Shown here: positions 1-10,011 of the stretch, one piece after another | Position numbering within the stretch: the first letter of the stretch is position 1 | Layout of the letters: each line of letters starts with the position of its first letter | Made by a program: the position numbers and the translations under genes | Assembly: GCF_036884655.1 (NCBI RefSeq) | Contig: NC_088355.1 | Location: forward strand, 23,086,001 to 23,150,000 | From: Musa acuminata AAA Group | Lineage: Eukaryota > Streptophyta > Magnoliopsida > Zingiberales > Musaceae | Direction of reading: 5' to 3' | DNA length: 64,000 nucleotides | Notes under the pieces: generated by a model | Database searches by the model: none | Seen by the model: the letters and a program-made list of their open reading frames with translations, nothing else | Told to the model about the DNA's origin: nothing

Positions 1-198
1 ATTTTTATCGAAGTTTCGTACTTACGATTGTTTAATGAGGATTACGATAAGCTCTACGGTTAGAACTTATCGGGTTATGCTTGAATCCAATGGGATGGAA
101 TTCAAGTGTTTTTATCTTCTCATAATATGGCATATAGATAGGGGGAGTTATGTTTAACTCCGTCATCAATTGATTGTCATCATCAAAAACGGGGAGAT
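1..198 (+). mobile_element. 3' internal end of a SIRE-like Ty1/copia element
   Basis: This is the non-coding tail of a copia element whose body lies left of the window. It ends in a purine-rich polypurine tract (ggggaga, 191-197) directly before the LTR. The text around 140-195 (gggggagttatgtttaactc and the following catcaaaaac) is the reverse complement of the stretch next to the LTR of element A near 8060-8110, so both belong to one family. No coding sequence survives in this piece. Confidence 0.7.
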
Positions 199-1400
199 TG
201 TTGAATCTTAGATTTTGATGATATAATCAATTGGTGGCTTAATTGATCTAATCCATATTATTGAGTTAAGTGTGCAGGATTAACTACGATAACCAGAAAA
301 CATAAAGCAAGGATACCGGAGTCAAGTTCGATGGACATTTAAGAGTCCGAAGAATCGTCGGAGATGTTGCCGGAACCAACCGAGAAGAAATCGGGAACCT
401 GTCAGAATTTTTGGAAGTTCGCCCAAGAGATTGTCGGAGGTTCACAGAGATCACCGAGAAGGCTTGGCAACTCGTTAAAGTCATTACAAGTTCGGGAGCT
501 TGATGGGAGTCCGTCGAAAGAAAGTTCGTCGGAAAGCTCGACGGAACAAGACTCGACGTTCGCGGTTGAAAACTTGCTTAGGATGTGTTTTGTTATGTAG
601 TTCACTTGTAATTAGGATTAGGATTAAGAGATAATCCTATATCCTGGTTAGGGGCCAATTGGGCCCAAAGTCAGATTTGGTTTGGGCTTAAATTAAGCCA
701 AACCAGTGAAACGGAGAGTTAGGCGGTGGCACCGCCCAACACCCGAGAGCTGGGCGGTGACACCTCCTGGGCTGGGCGGTTGCACCGTCCAGCACCCGAG
801 CGCTGGGAGGTGGCACCGCTAGCATCGGGAACCCAAAGAGAATTCAAATTTTGGAGCCCAAATTTGAATCCTCTTGAGGCCTATAAATACCCCTCAAATC
901 TCAGCTGAGATAACAACTTTTGAGAAGCATTTGATTGAGAGAAAAGTCTTAGAAAGTCTTAGCAAGTCTTGTTTTCAATTTGCTAGAGAGTTCTCCTCCT
1001 TCTTTCTTATTGAAAATTTGTAAAAGGATGAACTGCTTGTACAAGGTTGTAAGAGGGGTATTTACCCTTCCATTTCAGGAGATTTGCTAGTGGAAGATGG
1101 GAGCCTCATCGAAGAGGGGCCTCGCAAGTGGATGTAGGTCATTTGACCGAACCACTCTAAAATCGGCGTAATCTCTGGTTTGCATTTCATTATTGCTATT
1201 TACATTACTGCAAACCTCCTTACATGCTTTAGTTCCTTATTACCTTTGCTGCGCAACTTTAAGAATACGCTTTCAAGTTAGGCTTTTCAAGTTCCGTTCT
1301 TATCGTACGAAAGATTTTTCTAAAACCAAAGTTCTAATCCGCTGCACTAATTCACCCCCCCCCCCCCCCCCCCCCTCTTAGTGCCACTCCGATCCTAACA
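199..1400 (+). repeat. 3' LTR of a SIRE-like copia element
   Basis: The LTR runs from TGTTGAATCTTAG to GATCCTAACA. It shares its start, its TATA region (cctataaatacc, about 881-892) and its end (ctcttagtg...gatcctaaca) with the solo LTRs at 13937-15932 and 45443-47718. It is shorter (1,202 bp) because it lacks the long tandem arrays seen in those copies. A polypurine tract sits immediately upstream, so this is a 3' LTR. The right flank is gypsy LTR sequence (ctctataggggttcc), so the element landed in gypsy K. The partner TSD is outside the window. Confidence 0.85.
1355..1375. repeat. Poly-C homopolymer (21 C) near the LTR 3' end
   Basis: There are 21 consecutive C residues between ttca and tctta. 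The same place in related LTRs has a shorter run, about 10 at 47688-47697, and G runs in the minus copies at 13962 and 25259. The run is a family feature of variable length. Confidence 0.9.
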
Positions 1401-1775
1401 CTCTATAGGGGTTCCTCCCTCCAAGTTGCTGCTCAAAAGCTGCAGAAAAGATTCATCTATTACTTAAGAAAAGAGAAGGAATACATGGCTATTTATAGGG
1501 CTTCTAAACCCTAACTTCTAATAGGACTCCTACTTAAGACTCTTACTTCTAACCAACTCCTAATAGGACTTCTACTCAAGACTCCTATTCCCTTACAACT
1601 CCTAATTCTTCTCTAAGAAAAAACTCCTACATAAATGTCCCTCTCAATTAGGACTCTCCTAGCTAGAGTCCTAACAGAATGTCCCTCTCAATTAGGACTC
1701 TCCTAACTAGAGTCCTAACAGAGTCCTAACAAAATGTCCCTCTCATTTAGGACTCTCCTAGCTAGAGTCCTAACA
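1401..1775 (-). repeat. LTR of gypsy K (interrupted)
   Basis: On the minus strand the LTR begins with TGTTAGGACTCTAGCTAGG at 1775. It carries repeated AGGACTCT/AGAGTCCT hairpin units in U3 and a TATA box (rc of ctatttataggg, about 1490-1501). The left end is cut by the copia LTR at 1400. The purine-rich tract of the element is the complement of 1776-1790. Confidence 0.85.
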
Positions 1776-3558
1776 GACCCCGCCCTCTTCAAATCAGCCT
1801 TGTCCTCAAGGCTGAGATTCCATGAACTCAGGGAACCGGGTCTTCAGCTCCTCATATGGTTCTCATGTGGTGTCTTCAAGTGGTAGATTATTTCAATGCA
1901 CTAGTACTTCAGTAGAGGGATGTCGGCGACGCATCACGATCTTGCGATCGAGGATGGCTTGTGATTGGGCTTGAATAACTGCATCCTCAGTTGTATTGGC
2001 CAGTTGGATCTGGGGTGACTCGTGTTATCCCAACTTGGGCTTTAAGCATGATACGTGGAAGATAGGGTGAATTTTGGCATCCTCAAGTAATTTAAGTCTG
2101 TACGCCACGACTCCAATACACTCTGTGATCTGATAGGGCCTATAAAAATGTGGGGCTTCATGGAGCCTCCAATGTTGATAGAGAGTTGCTTGTATGGTTG
2201 TAGGCGAACATAAACCCAATCTCCCACTGAAAATTCTCTTTCACTTCGTCGTGTATCGGCTTGCTGCTTTATTCTGGCTTGAGCGGTAGAGAGATTATCT
2301 TTTAATAGTTGTAAGAGTTTGTCCCTATCAATCAATTCTTGGTCAACCTGATCTACCTTGGCCGAGCCAATTACATACTTTGGAATCACAAGGGCTGGTC
2401 GACCATACAATGCTTCATAAGGGGCACATTTTGTAGATGAATGATATGTAGTATTATACCACCATTCAGCCTAGGGAAGCCATTTCGCCCACTCTTTTGG
2501 TCGGTCGCTAGCGAAACACCGGAGGTACGTCTATAAGCACCTATTTACCATCTCTGTTTAGCCGTCAGTTTGTGGATGATACGCTGTGCTCATCTTGAGT
2601 TTGGTGCCTTGTAACTGAAATAACTCGGTCCAAAATTTACTAGTGAAGATCCTGTCATGATCATTTACGATGGACCTTGGCATCCCATGCAGTTTAATAA
2701 AATTTTCTATGAAAATCTGGGCAATACAAGCAACAGTGTAGGGATTTCTCACAGCACAAAAATGAGCATATTTCATAAGTCGATCAACCACCACGAGAAT
2801 CGTGCTTTTACCTTTGGAAGATGGCAGCCCTTCAATGAAGTCCATGGAGATGTCAGTCCATACTGAGTCTGGTATGGGTAGTGGTTGTAGCTTCCCTGGA
2901 TTTGCCATAGTTTCACCCTTGTGCTGTTGACATACATCACATTGTGCCACATATTCAGCAATAATTTTTTTCATCTCTCTCCAATAAAAATTTTGCTTCA
3001 CTCTTTTGTAGGTTCTTAGGAATCCAGAGTGCCCTGCTGAAGGTATGGAGTGCATTTCATGCAAGATGATTGCGATGCAAGGGGAGTTAGGTATAAGCAC
3101 AATGCGACCTTTGTAGCGTAGATCCCTCGAATCCCAAGTGTAGTAGGCTATTGCACATAGATCCTCCTCCAATTTTTTTATGATGTTGCTGATCTCTAGA
3201 TCCTTCTTCCATTCTTCCCTAATGTCGTAGAGGAGACCGTTGGTAGGAAGGGAGATGGATGAAACCTTCGCTTGTTTAGGTAGCCGTGAGAGTGCATTTG
3301 CAACAATGTTTTCTTTCCCCTTTTTGTAAATAATTTCATAATCAAATCCAAGAAGTTTGGTTACCCATTTTTGCTGCTCAGGGGATGATATCTTTTGCTC
3401 TAAAAAGTACTTGAGGCTTTTATGGTCAGTTTTAATTTGAAATCGTCGGCCGATCAGGTAGGGTCTCCACCTCGTTCCTGCGTGTACAATGGCAAGCATC
3501 TCCTTATCATATACTGACATGTTTTGATGGGAGGGAGATAATGCCTTGGTAGTGTATG
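1776..3558 (-). pseudogene. Gypsy K pol remnant: RNase H, integrase, chromodomain
   Basis: Reading leftward from 3520, the open stretches encode the RNase H segment (TDHKSLKYFLEQK), the integrase zinc-binding region (the CDVCQQHKG part near 2935), the integrase core (DISMDFIEGLP) and the C-terminal domain with a chromodomain. The usual SDRD integrase motif reads NDHD. Breaks include a TAG at 2471-2473 (complement), a TGA in the chromodomain near 1868, and further frame changes around 2030-2220. The TAG after KWLP is also present in gypsy I. The protein would have integrated the element into chromatin, and it cannot be made whole here. Confidence 0.9.
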
Positions 3559-3560
3559 CG

Positions 3561-4055
3561 TATTAGGACTCTAGCTAGGAGAGTCCTAATTGAGAGAGAC
3601 ATTCTGTTAGGACTCTATTAGGACTCTAGCTAGGAGAGTCCTAATTGAGAGAGACATTCTGTTAAGACTCTATTAGGACACTAGCTAGGAGAGTCCTAAT
3701 CGAGAGGAACATTCTGTTATGACTCTAGCTAGGAGAGTCCAAATTAAGAGGGACATTCATGTAGGAGGTTTTTTCTTAGAGAAGAATTAGGAGTTGTAAG
3801 GGAATAGGAGTCTTGAGTAGGAGTCCTATTAGGAGTTGGTTAGAAGTAAGAGTCTTAAGTAGGAGTCCTATTAGGAGTTAGGGATTAGAAGCCCTATAAA
3901 TAGCCATGTATTCCTTCTCTTTTCATAAGCAATAGATGAATCTTTTCTGTAGCCTTTGACCAGCAACTTGGAGGGAGGAACCCCTATAGAGTTCTAAGGA
4001 GGCCGATCCCCTAAAGAGATCAACCCCAAGTTTAGAATCTGCAAGGGTTCTAACA
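3561..4055 (+). repeat. 5' LTR of gypsy L with tandem U3 units
   Basis: The LTR starts TATTAGGACT (TG degraded to TA) and ends GGGTTCTAACA before the PBS. Its first 180 bp hold about four imperfect copies of a unit containing AGGACTCT, a short loop, AGAGTCCT and GAGAGRGACATTCTGTTA. A TATA box (ctataaatagcc) is at about 3893-3904. Other family copies have different unit counts. Confidence 0.85.
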
Positions 4056-4057
4056 CC

Positions 4058-4071
4058 TGGTATCAGAGCAG
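4058..4071 (+). other. Primer binding site, initiator tRNA-Met type
   Basis: TGGTATCAGAGCAG follows the LTR end by two bases. The first 12 bases match the complement of the plant initiator tRNA-Met 3' end. Confidence 0.85.
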
Positions 4072-4592
4072 CGTTCTTGGCGTCTCGCTGCCCTTCCATA
4101 GCCATCCATCAACCCTCCATAATCGCCCAAAGCAATTCCCACAATTACTTAAAATATCGTCGCCAAATTCCACCGTCATCTCCACCACCGCAGATCATCC
4201 TTTGATCTCCCCGTGAATTGCAACAGGTTCTAGTTTCCTACCTTACTACTGCTGCAATTTAGTTATCCCTATTCGAAAATCCAAAAAAAAAAAAATTTTG
4301 TTCCTATATTGCAGTAAATTTTCATCGTAAGTTGCTAAAATTTTTCGATGAGAATTCTGCTATCGTAACTTACACCAATTTTCTTACTGTTACTGCCGAA
4401 ATTTTCTTGAATAAATTGGACATCCTTGCTGTCATATAAACTGAGATATTGCTGTCAATTCTCTCCTCAAATCACTCAAATATTTTTGTGGAGATTTCGT
4501 CTAGAAACCACTGTTTCTTCGATGATAATTCTACTCTTACAAGACAACACAATTCTGCAGCAAACTTTCGCTGATTTCTATCAAACCTATAC

Positions 4593-5868
4593 ATGCCTTT
4601 AACCCATCAACAAAAGAGAGATCTTAATATCACAGATTTGGAGTCATATACCATGGCATCTGAGGAGGCAATCAATGCCAAATTTAAAGCCTATGAGGCA
4701 TGAATGGAGGATAAGATTCGGACTCTCCTTAACGAATTCAGTTTGGGCCGACCACCAAGCCCGAAGAAATCACATCAAGGAGAGAGTTCTAACCAATCAC
4801 ATCATGCCTAAAGAGATTACTTCCAAGAGAAGGGAGGCTCTATGACCGACCCCAACTATTCGTGCATGAGAGTGGACTTCCCTAGATGGGAAGAAGGAGA
4901 CCCAATTGGTTGGATCTCGCGCGCGGAGCGATATTTTCGGTACCATAAAACTACAGAAGCATCCATGGTGGAAATTGCAGCTATACATCTTGAAGGGGAT
5001 TCCATACAATGGTTTGACTAGTTTGAACACACTTATGGAGTCCTTTCATGATGATAATTCAATGAAGGACTTCTGATCCGCTTCGGACCAACTTATTACG
5101 AGAACATTGACGGACAACTAGCAAAGATCCGACAAACCTCCACCATTTAGGAGTACCAGACCAGGTTTGAAAGGTTATCTAATCAAACTCATGATTGGTC
5201 TAAAAAATAGTTATTGGGGACCTTTATTGAGGGCTTAAAGCCGGAGATCCGGGGAGAAGTTAAGGCGCGACAACCATACACGCTTATGGCAGCCATCTCT
5301 TTCGCACGACTTCAAGAGGAGCGATTGAACCATGAAGCCCAGAGGACTAGGATCACTCCACAACCTACAATACTAAAGCCCTCAGCCCCCCCTACTATCA
5401 ACCGAGTCCCTACACCAAAAAGGTTAACAAGAGAAGAACTTCGGGAGCGATCTGCGAATGGGTTATGTTGGCATTGCGACGAGCCGTGGAGCCGCGAGCA
5501 TCGCTGTAAAAAAGGTAGATTCTTATGATTGAACCAGTAGAAGAAGAGGTCATTGAACATATAGAAGAGAGATTTGAACATGAAGAAGAAGATATGGAAG
5601 AAGAGCCATAGCCGATCGACATTACGGTACACGTACTAGCCGGCTACTCAAATCTGCAAACGATGAAAGTTGGAGGCCTTCTCAAACAACAGCCGATCAC
5701 TGTTCTCATCGATACGGGTAGCACTAATAACTTCCTAAATAGTAAAGTTGCTGCTCGGATGACACTGCATATTGAAGGTTGCAGCAAGTTCGATATAAAG
5801 GTTGCCGACGGCAGAATCCTAAAGTGCGACCAAAGATGCCCGCAGGTGAAATTATTACTGCAAGACCA
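4593..5868 (+). pseudogene. Gypsy L gag and protease start, broken
   Basis: The start is the ATG opening MPLTHQQKRDLN, also used in gypsy I at 43171. Gag shows the capsid-type region (WEEGDPIGWISRAERYF) and a zinc knuckle variant [14 protein letters not shown]. The protease begins with a LIDTGSTNNFLNS active-site motif near 5708-5746. At least seven in-frame stops break it: TGA near 4702, TAA at 4809-4811, TAG near 5019, two TGA near 5050, and TAG near 5149 and 5209. Most are explained by C-to-T or G-to-A changes. The TAA at 4809 is shared with gypsy I. Confidence 0.88.
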
Positions 5869-6368
5869 TGTTGTGGAGTCAATTGGCCGATTGGGTAATA
5901 GGTCGCAAGAGAGGACGATGTGCCGAATAATTGGACGAAGTGTCGAGGGACCAATGACATGCCGGACAACTTGGTTAATTGTTTCGGATTAATTGTCTCG
6001 ATCGAAGTTTTGTTTTACATGTGCAGGAATTGCGCTAGAGTCAAGACCATGATCACGTTGGGGGTTCGAGAGTTCGACGGATGTCCGGACGGTCGTTGGA
6101 GGTTCTACGGGAACAAATCCGAGAAGTTCAAGAGCTTGCCAAAGAAGCTCATCGAAACTCGCCAAGTGGATCATCGCAAGTCCAGGAGTTTGCCGAAAGT
6201 CCGTTGGAGCATCGTCGAAGGTTCATCGGATGTTCGCCGGAAATTCGCCGGAAGCTCGCCGGAAGAAGCAATTGACGCACCGGAGCAAGTTGCGGTAAAT
6301 GTCTTAAGAAATATCGTAGTTAGCATGTAGATTAAGTTAGGAATGGGAGGTGATCCCATTAACTTAAT
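5869..6368 (+). repeat. SIRE-like copia LTR fragment N
   Basis: The fragment begins TGTTGTGGAGTC directly after the gypsy L protease. From about 6020 it matches the solo LTR at 45520-45900 (gatcacgttgggagttcgag, and the gggaggtgatcccatta tail). The first 150 bp differ from the other copies, so it is a divergent or recombinant LTR. It stops at cttaa, where the TRIM array begins, and the remainder is absent. Confidence 0.75.
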
Positions 6369-6728
6369 GTAACATCTCATTAGTCCCACATCGGAAGTGG
6401 GCAATGTGTATGATTAGCTTATAAGGGCCTAATGAGTGTATTACGTTAACTCCCGCCTAAGCATTTTGGTCTGTGGTTGAAGGATCAAAATGGAGTTATT
6501 AGTCAGTTAGCTTATCAGACTCGGGTCGTGACATTTGGTATCAGAGCAGACCTAGCATTTGGGCAGGGTGAGAGGGCTCGAGTAGGAAAGGGCTACCGTG
6601 GATGGAGTCGAGAACTCATCATGACGTGGAGCCACCACTAAGTTAAACCTCACATGCACTATGCTAGGGTTCGATCTGGGTTATGTCGAGCCTTGATGAG
6701 GACGTCAAGCTAATTGAGTTGGGGATAT
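6369..6728 (+). mobile_element. Most complete TRIM unit: LTR, PBS, internal segment
   Basis: The LTR spans 6369-6533 (TGTAACATCTC...GGGTCGTGACA, 165 bp). A PBS, TGGTATCAGAGCAGA, starts at 6536. The internal segment of about 195 bp ends in gagttggggatat before the next LTR. A stretch of the same internal segment is found inverted at 29449-29569, so the family is dispersed. Confidence 0.75.
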
Positions 6729-7495
6729 TGTAACATCCAATTAGTCCCACATCGGAAGTGGGCAATGTGTATGATTAGCATATAAGAGCCTGATGAGTGT
6801 ACTACGTTAACTCCCGCTTAAGCATTTTGGTCCGCAGAGCCGACCTAGCATTTGGGAGGGCTCGAGTAGGAAAGGGAACTCATCACAACGTGGAGCCACT
6901 ACTGAGTTAAACCTCACATGCACTATGGTTGGGGATATCGTAACATCCCATTAGTCTCATATCGGAAGTGGGCAATGTGTATGATTAGCTTATATGGGCC
7001 TGATGAGTGTACTACGTTAACTCCCGCTTAAGCATTTTGGTCCGTGGTTGAAGGACTACCCGTGGATGGAGTCGAGAACTCATCTGTGCTAGGGTTCGAT
7101 TTGGGTTATGTCGGGCCTTGACGAGGACGTCAAGCTAATTGAATTGGGGATATTGTAACATCCTATTAGTCCCATATCGAAAGTGGGCAATGTGTATGAT
7201 TAGGTTATATGGGCCTGATGAGTGTACTACGTTAACTCCCGCTTAAGCATTTTGGTCCGTGGTTGAAGGACTACCCGTGGATGGAGTTGAGAACTCATCA
7301 CGTCATGGAGCCACCACTGAGTTAAACCTCACATGCACTGTGCTAGGGTTCGATCTGGGTTATGTCGGGCCTTGACGAGGACGTCAAGCTAATTGAGTTG
7401 GGGATATTGTAACATCCCATTAGTCCCACATCGGAAGTGGTCAATGTGTCTGATTAGCTTATAAGGGCCTAATGAGTGTACTACGTTAACTCTGG
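6369..7495 (+). mobile_element. Tandem array of a TRIM-like element
   Basis: Five LTR-like units begin at 6369, 6729, 6929, 7154 and 7408. Each starts TGTAACATCC (CG in place of TG at 6929) followed by ATTAGTCCCAYATCG. The units are separated by short internal segments ending in a purine tract (gttggggata). They are 360, 200, 225, 254 and about 88 bp, and later units lost the second half of the LTR and the PBS. No protein is encoded. The layout fits a terminal-repeat retrotransposon in miniature multiplied by unequal recombination. Confidence 0.75.
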
Positions 7496-7600
7496 TCGAT
7501 GGTGGCACCTGACATTGATAATTTATATTTATAAATGCACAAGCTAAGTAATTAAGCACGAGAAGGGATAGTTTTAAACAAACAGAATCCAAGAGATTAT
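7496..7600. other. Unassigned junction sequence
   Basis: The text diverges from the TRIM unit after gttaactc and matches the copia LTR only from about 7600. I recognise nothing in it. It probably marks a deletion that removed the rest of both neighbours. Confidence 0.5.
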
Positions 7601-8058
7601 AGGATTGGTTGGGCCTAAACCAGTCCAAATTCGGGCCCAGTTGGCCCCTAACCAGATTATAGGATTAACTCTTAATCCTAACCCTAATTATATGTAAACT
7701 ATGAAATTAAGACATAGTCCTAAGCAGGTTTCTAACCGGCAATATCAAGTTTCCTTCCGATGAACTTCCGGCGGACTTCCGATACACCCTCGGATTTCTT
7801 CCGACGGACTACCAGCAGGCTTCCGGTCTTGTGGCGAGTCCAATGAGTCTTTGGCAAGTAGCCGAACCTTCTTAATGATCTCTGGACTTCCGACGAATCT
7901 TTGGACTTTCGGCGGACTCTCGAACACCCATCAAACTTGACTCCGGTAGACTTGCTTTATGTCTTCAAGCTATCATAGCTTATCCTGCATACTCAATAAT
8001 ATGGATTAGATCAATTAACCCATCAATTGATTTCATTATCAAAATTTGAGATTCAACA
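7601..8058 (-). repeat. Truncated 3' LTR of copia A
   Basis: Only the first 460 bp of the LTR remain, ending on the plus strand with gattcaaca at 8058. The polypurine tract follows as its complement (atctccccctttttg). It matches 22770-23301 of the 5' LTR, including ttggcccctaaccagatta. Confidence 0.85.
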
Positions 8059-8798
8059 ATCTCCCCCTTTTTGATGATGACGGAGTTAAACATAACTCCC
8101 CCTATCTACATGCCATATAATGAGAAGATAAAAACTCTTGAAATCAATTTCTTTGAATTCAAGCCTAATCCGATAAGTTCTATTCGTTGAACTTATCGTT
8201 ATTTTCTATAAGCATGAGCAAATATGAAACTTCGTATTTCTCATAATTTCAGGCTATGAAAATTATTTTCAAGTCGAATGATAAAAGACAATTATCATTT
8301 CAACAAGAGATATGAACTTTCAACATAAATCTCATGATATAAATATAAGGCATGATTTCATATGATTATGAGATGAAACGACAACCAATCTAAAAACTTT
8401 CGTATTATGATTTTCTCAAAAAGTTTTACAATGCATATAAGACATTTGCATTACACAACATATTAGCTTTTACAATTCATATAAGTCATGCTATCACATT
8501 TACGATGCATATAAGACATTTGCATTACACAAGCTTTCGCAATTCATATAAGTCATGCTATCGATGCATATAAGACATTTGCATTACACAACATATTAGC
8601 TTTTGCAATTCATATTTTGCATAAGTCATCAACCTTTTGCACATTCTTCTCCCCCTTTGTCATCAACAAAAAGGAGATGAGGTTTTAAGCATAAAACTCA
8701 TAATCATTCAAGTCATTCATAAAATTATCTCATAAGAAAAAAATCTTGAAAAGGAGATGGCAAAATTGACAAAGCTTCAACTTGGCATTAATATTGAT
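8059..8798 (-). other. Non-coding 3' tail of copia A
   Basis: This is an AT-rich tail after RNase H. It contains several copies of a gcatataagacatttgcatt motif (about 8434-8590) and the segment cttctccccctttgtcatca near 8647-8666. No envelope-like ORF is visible here, although SIRE elements often carry one at this place. The tail resumes after the LINE insertion, at about 9771-10011. Confidence 0.65.
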
Positions 8799-9770
8799 TT
8801 TTTTTTTGGCAAGTAAAAGTAAATTGATTATGTGTAAAGTTTCTACAAATAGCTTTATCTATACAAGTCATAGACAAAGCCAAGTAACTCATAGAGTGTG
8901 AATGCGATAGTTATGACTACACATGCTGTAGACTACTCCTAATTATAGTCAACATAGAAAATGTTTATCCAGATATATCAAAACTACCTATGGGTACATA
9001 ATTTGGCATCATTCCCAAGATCTTTAGCTAATAGCAAAATTAAATTTGATAAAAATATCTTTTTCTCTTCGGGTAAAGTGCTCCGTTTTGAGATCGTGCT
9101 CCATACAGGATCTTGAGTCTCTAATAATCTCTTTTAAGAGCTGAGCATTGTTTGTGTGTTGACATTCAAAGATTCTGTTATATCTCTCCTTCCACATCTA
9201 CCAAATAGCGCATCTGAAAATAACCTTTGCCAGTTGTGTGAGAGGCCCTTTTCTTGAGAAGCATTGCATGAGGTCGCCTAGTTCTTGGTGCAAGTTTAGT
9301 TGTAGCAGTCTATTGAGTTCAAATCGCTGGAGAATCTCCTTCCATATCCATTTTGTATAATCACAAGCAAAATAGAGGTGGTCAACAGTTTCTTCTTGTT
9401 GCATACAAAGGGAGCATCGGTTAACATGATAGATACCTCTTCTTTTCATATTGTCTATTGTAGGTAGTTTATTGAGAAGGGCCTGCCATGTACATAAGGA
9501 ATGTCTTTGTGATCCCAGTTGATCCCATGTCCAACTACTTGGGACCCACTTGTTATTTCTTTACCTAATTTGATTCCATGCAGATGTGGCACTAAATTTG
9601 CCATTGTCATGAGGCCAAATAAGTATATCTGAAGAGTTGTTCCTGATTGGAATAGCTATAATATTCGGCCAAAGTGATAACATTTCGGGAGAAATAGGAT
9701 TAGGGAGACACCAGGTACCGTTAGCAATGAACTCGAAAACCTTCTAATCTTTGGGAGCCCCAAGATCTTT
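8799..9770 (-). mobile_element. LINE (non-LTR retrotransposon) 3' end inserted in copia A
   Basis: A T run at 8799-8808 reads as a poly(A) tail on the minus strand. Upstream of it on that strand is the C-terminal zinc-binding region of a plant L1-type LINE. The 5' side is truncated near 9770, as is usual for LINE insertions. I could not find a clear target-site duplication. The exact 5' boundary is uncertain by about 30 bp. Confidence 0.75.
9186..9640 (-). pseudogene. LINE reverse-transcriptase zinc-binding domain (zf-RVT) remnant
   Basis: The minus strand encodes the typical end of plant LINE ORF2. It has a segment reading LIWPHDNGKFSATSAW, then WQALLNKLPT, then the CSLC...TVDHLYFAC zinc-binding pattern followed by WKEIL. 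These are family hallmarks of zf-RVT. A stop lies between the first two blocks, and the RT core is absent. The fragment is a dead 5'-truncated copy. Confidence 0.85.
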
Positions 9771-10011
9771 TCATATTCTGTCATCATATAATTGAAGACA
9801 TCATTCAAGGAAGACATCAAATCATCCAAAATAACATGAAGGAGCCATCAAAATGTTGACAAAATTTCAGAAAGAAACATCCAACATCATATACTAGGAT
9901 AATGTCAAATACATGTTAAGTAGCATAGAGGTTTACAATAATAAGAAAGAAGTCAAATTCATGAAAACCGGAAAGAGGATGAAAATTTTTGGAAAATACA
10001 TACAATCAAGC

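Larger units (their letters stand above)
1401..3560 (-). mobile_element. Ty3/gypsy chromovirus K, truncated 3' half
   Basis: This minus-strand gypsy fragment reads LTR, polypurine tract, chromodomain, integrase and RNase H. It then stops abruptly near 3560, where the LTR of gypsy L begins on the opposite strand. Protease, gag and most of reverse transcriptase are missing from the window. Its coding text is very close to gypsy I (47747-49834), so they are one family. Chromovirus assignment rests on the C-terminal chromodomain. A Reina- or Galadriel-like lineage is likely but not decided. Confidence 0.9.
3561..5868 (+). mobile_element. Ty3/gypsy chromovirus L, 5' half only
   Basis: L has a 5' LTR, PBS, leader, gag and the protease start. 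It is cut at 5868 by an unrelated LTR fragment. It lies head-to-head with K at 3560, inside K's RNase H region. Its gag matches gypsy I (43171-44697) and gypsy B (19338-20576). Confidence 0.9.

Noticed and set aside
364..600. Small frames at 284-605
   Set aside because: They lie in the U3 of the copia LTR, and the same segment recurs in other LTRs without conserved frames.
6369..7495. Cassandra-type TRIM with 5S rRNA sequence in its LTR
   Set aside because: The LTR has gttaactcccgcttaagc, which faintly resembles part of 5S rRNA, but the 5S internal promoter boxes and the rest of the gene are not there.
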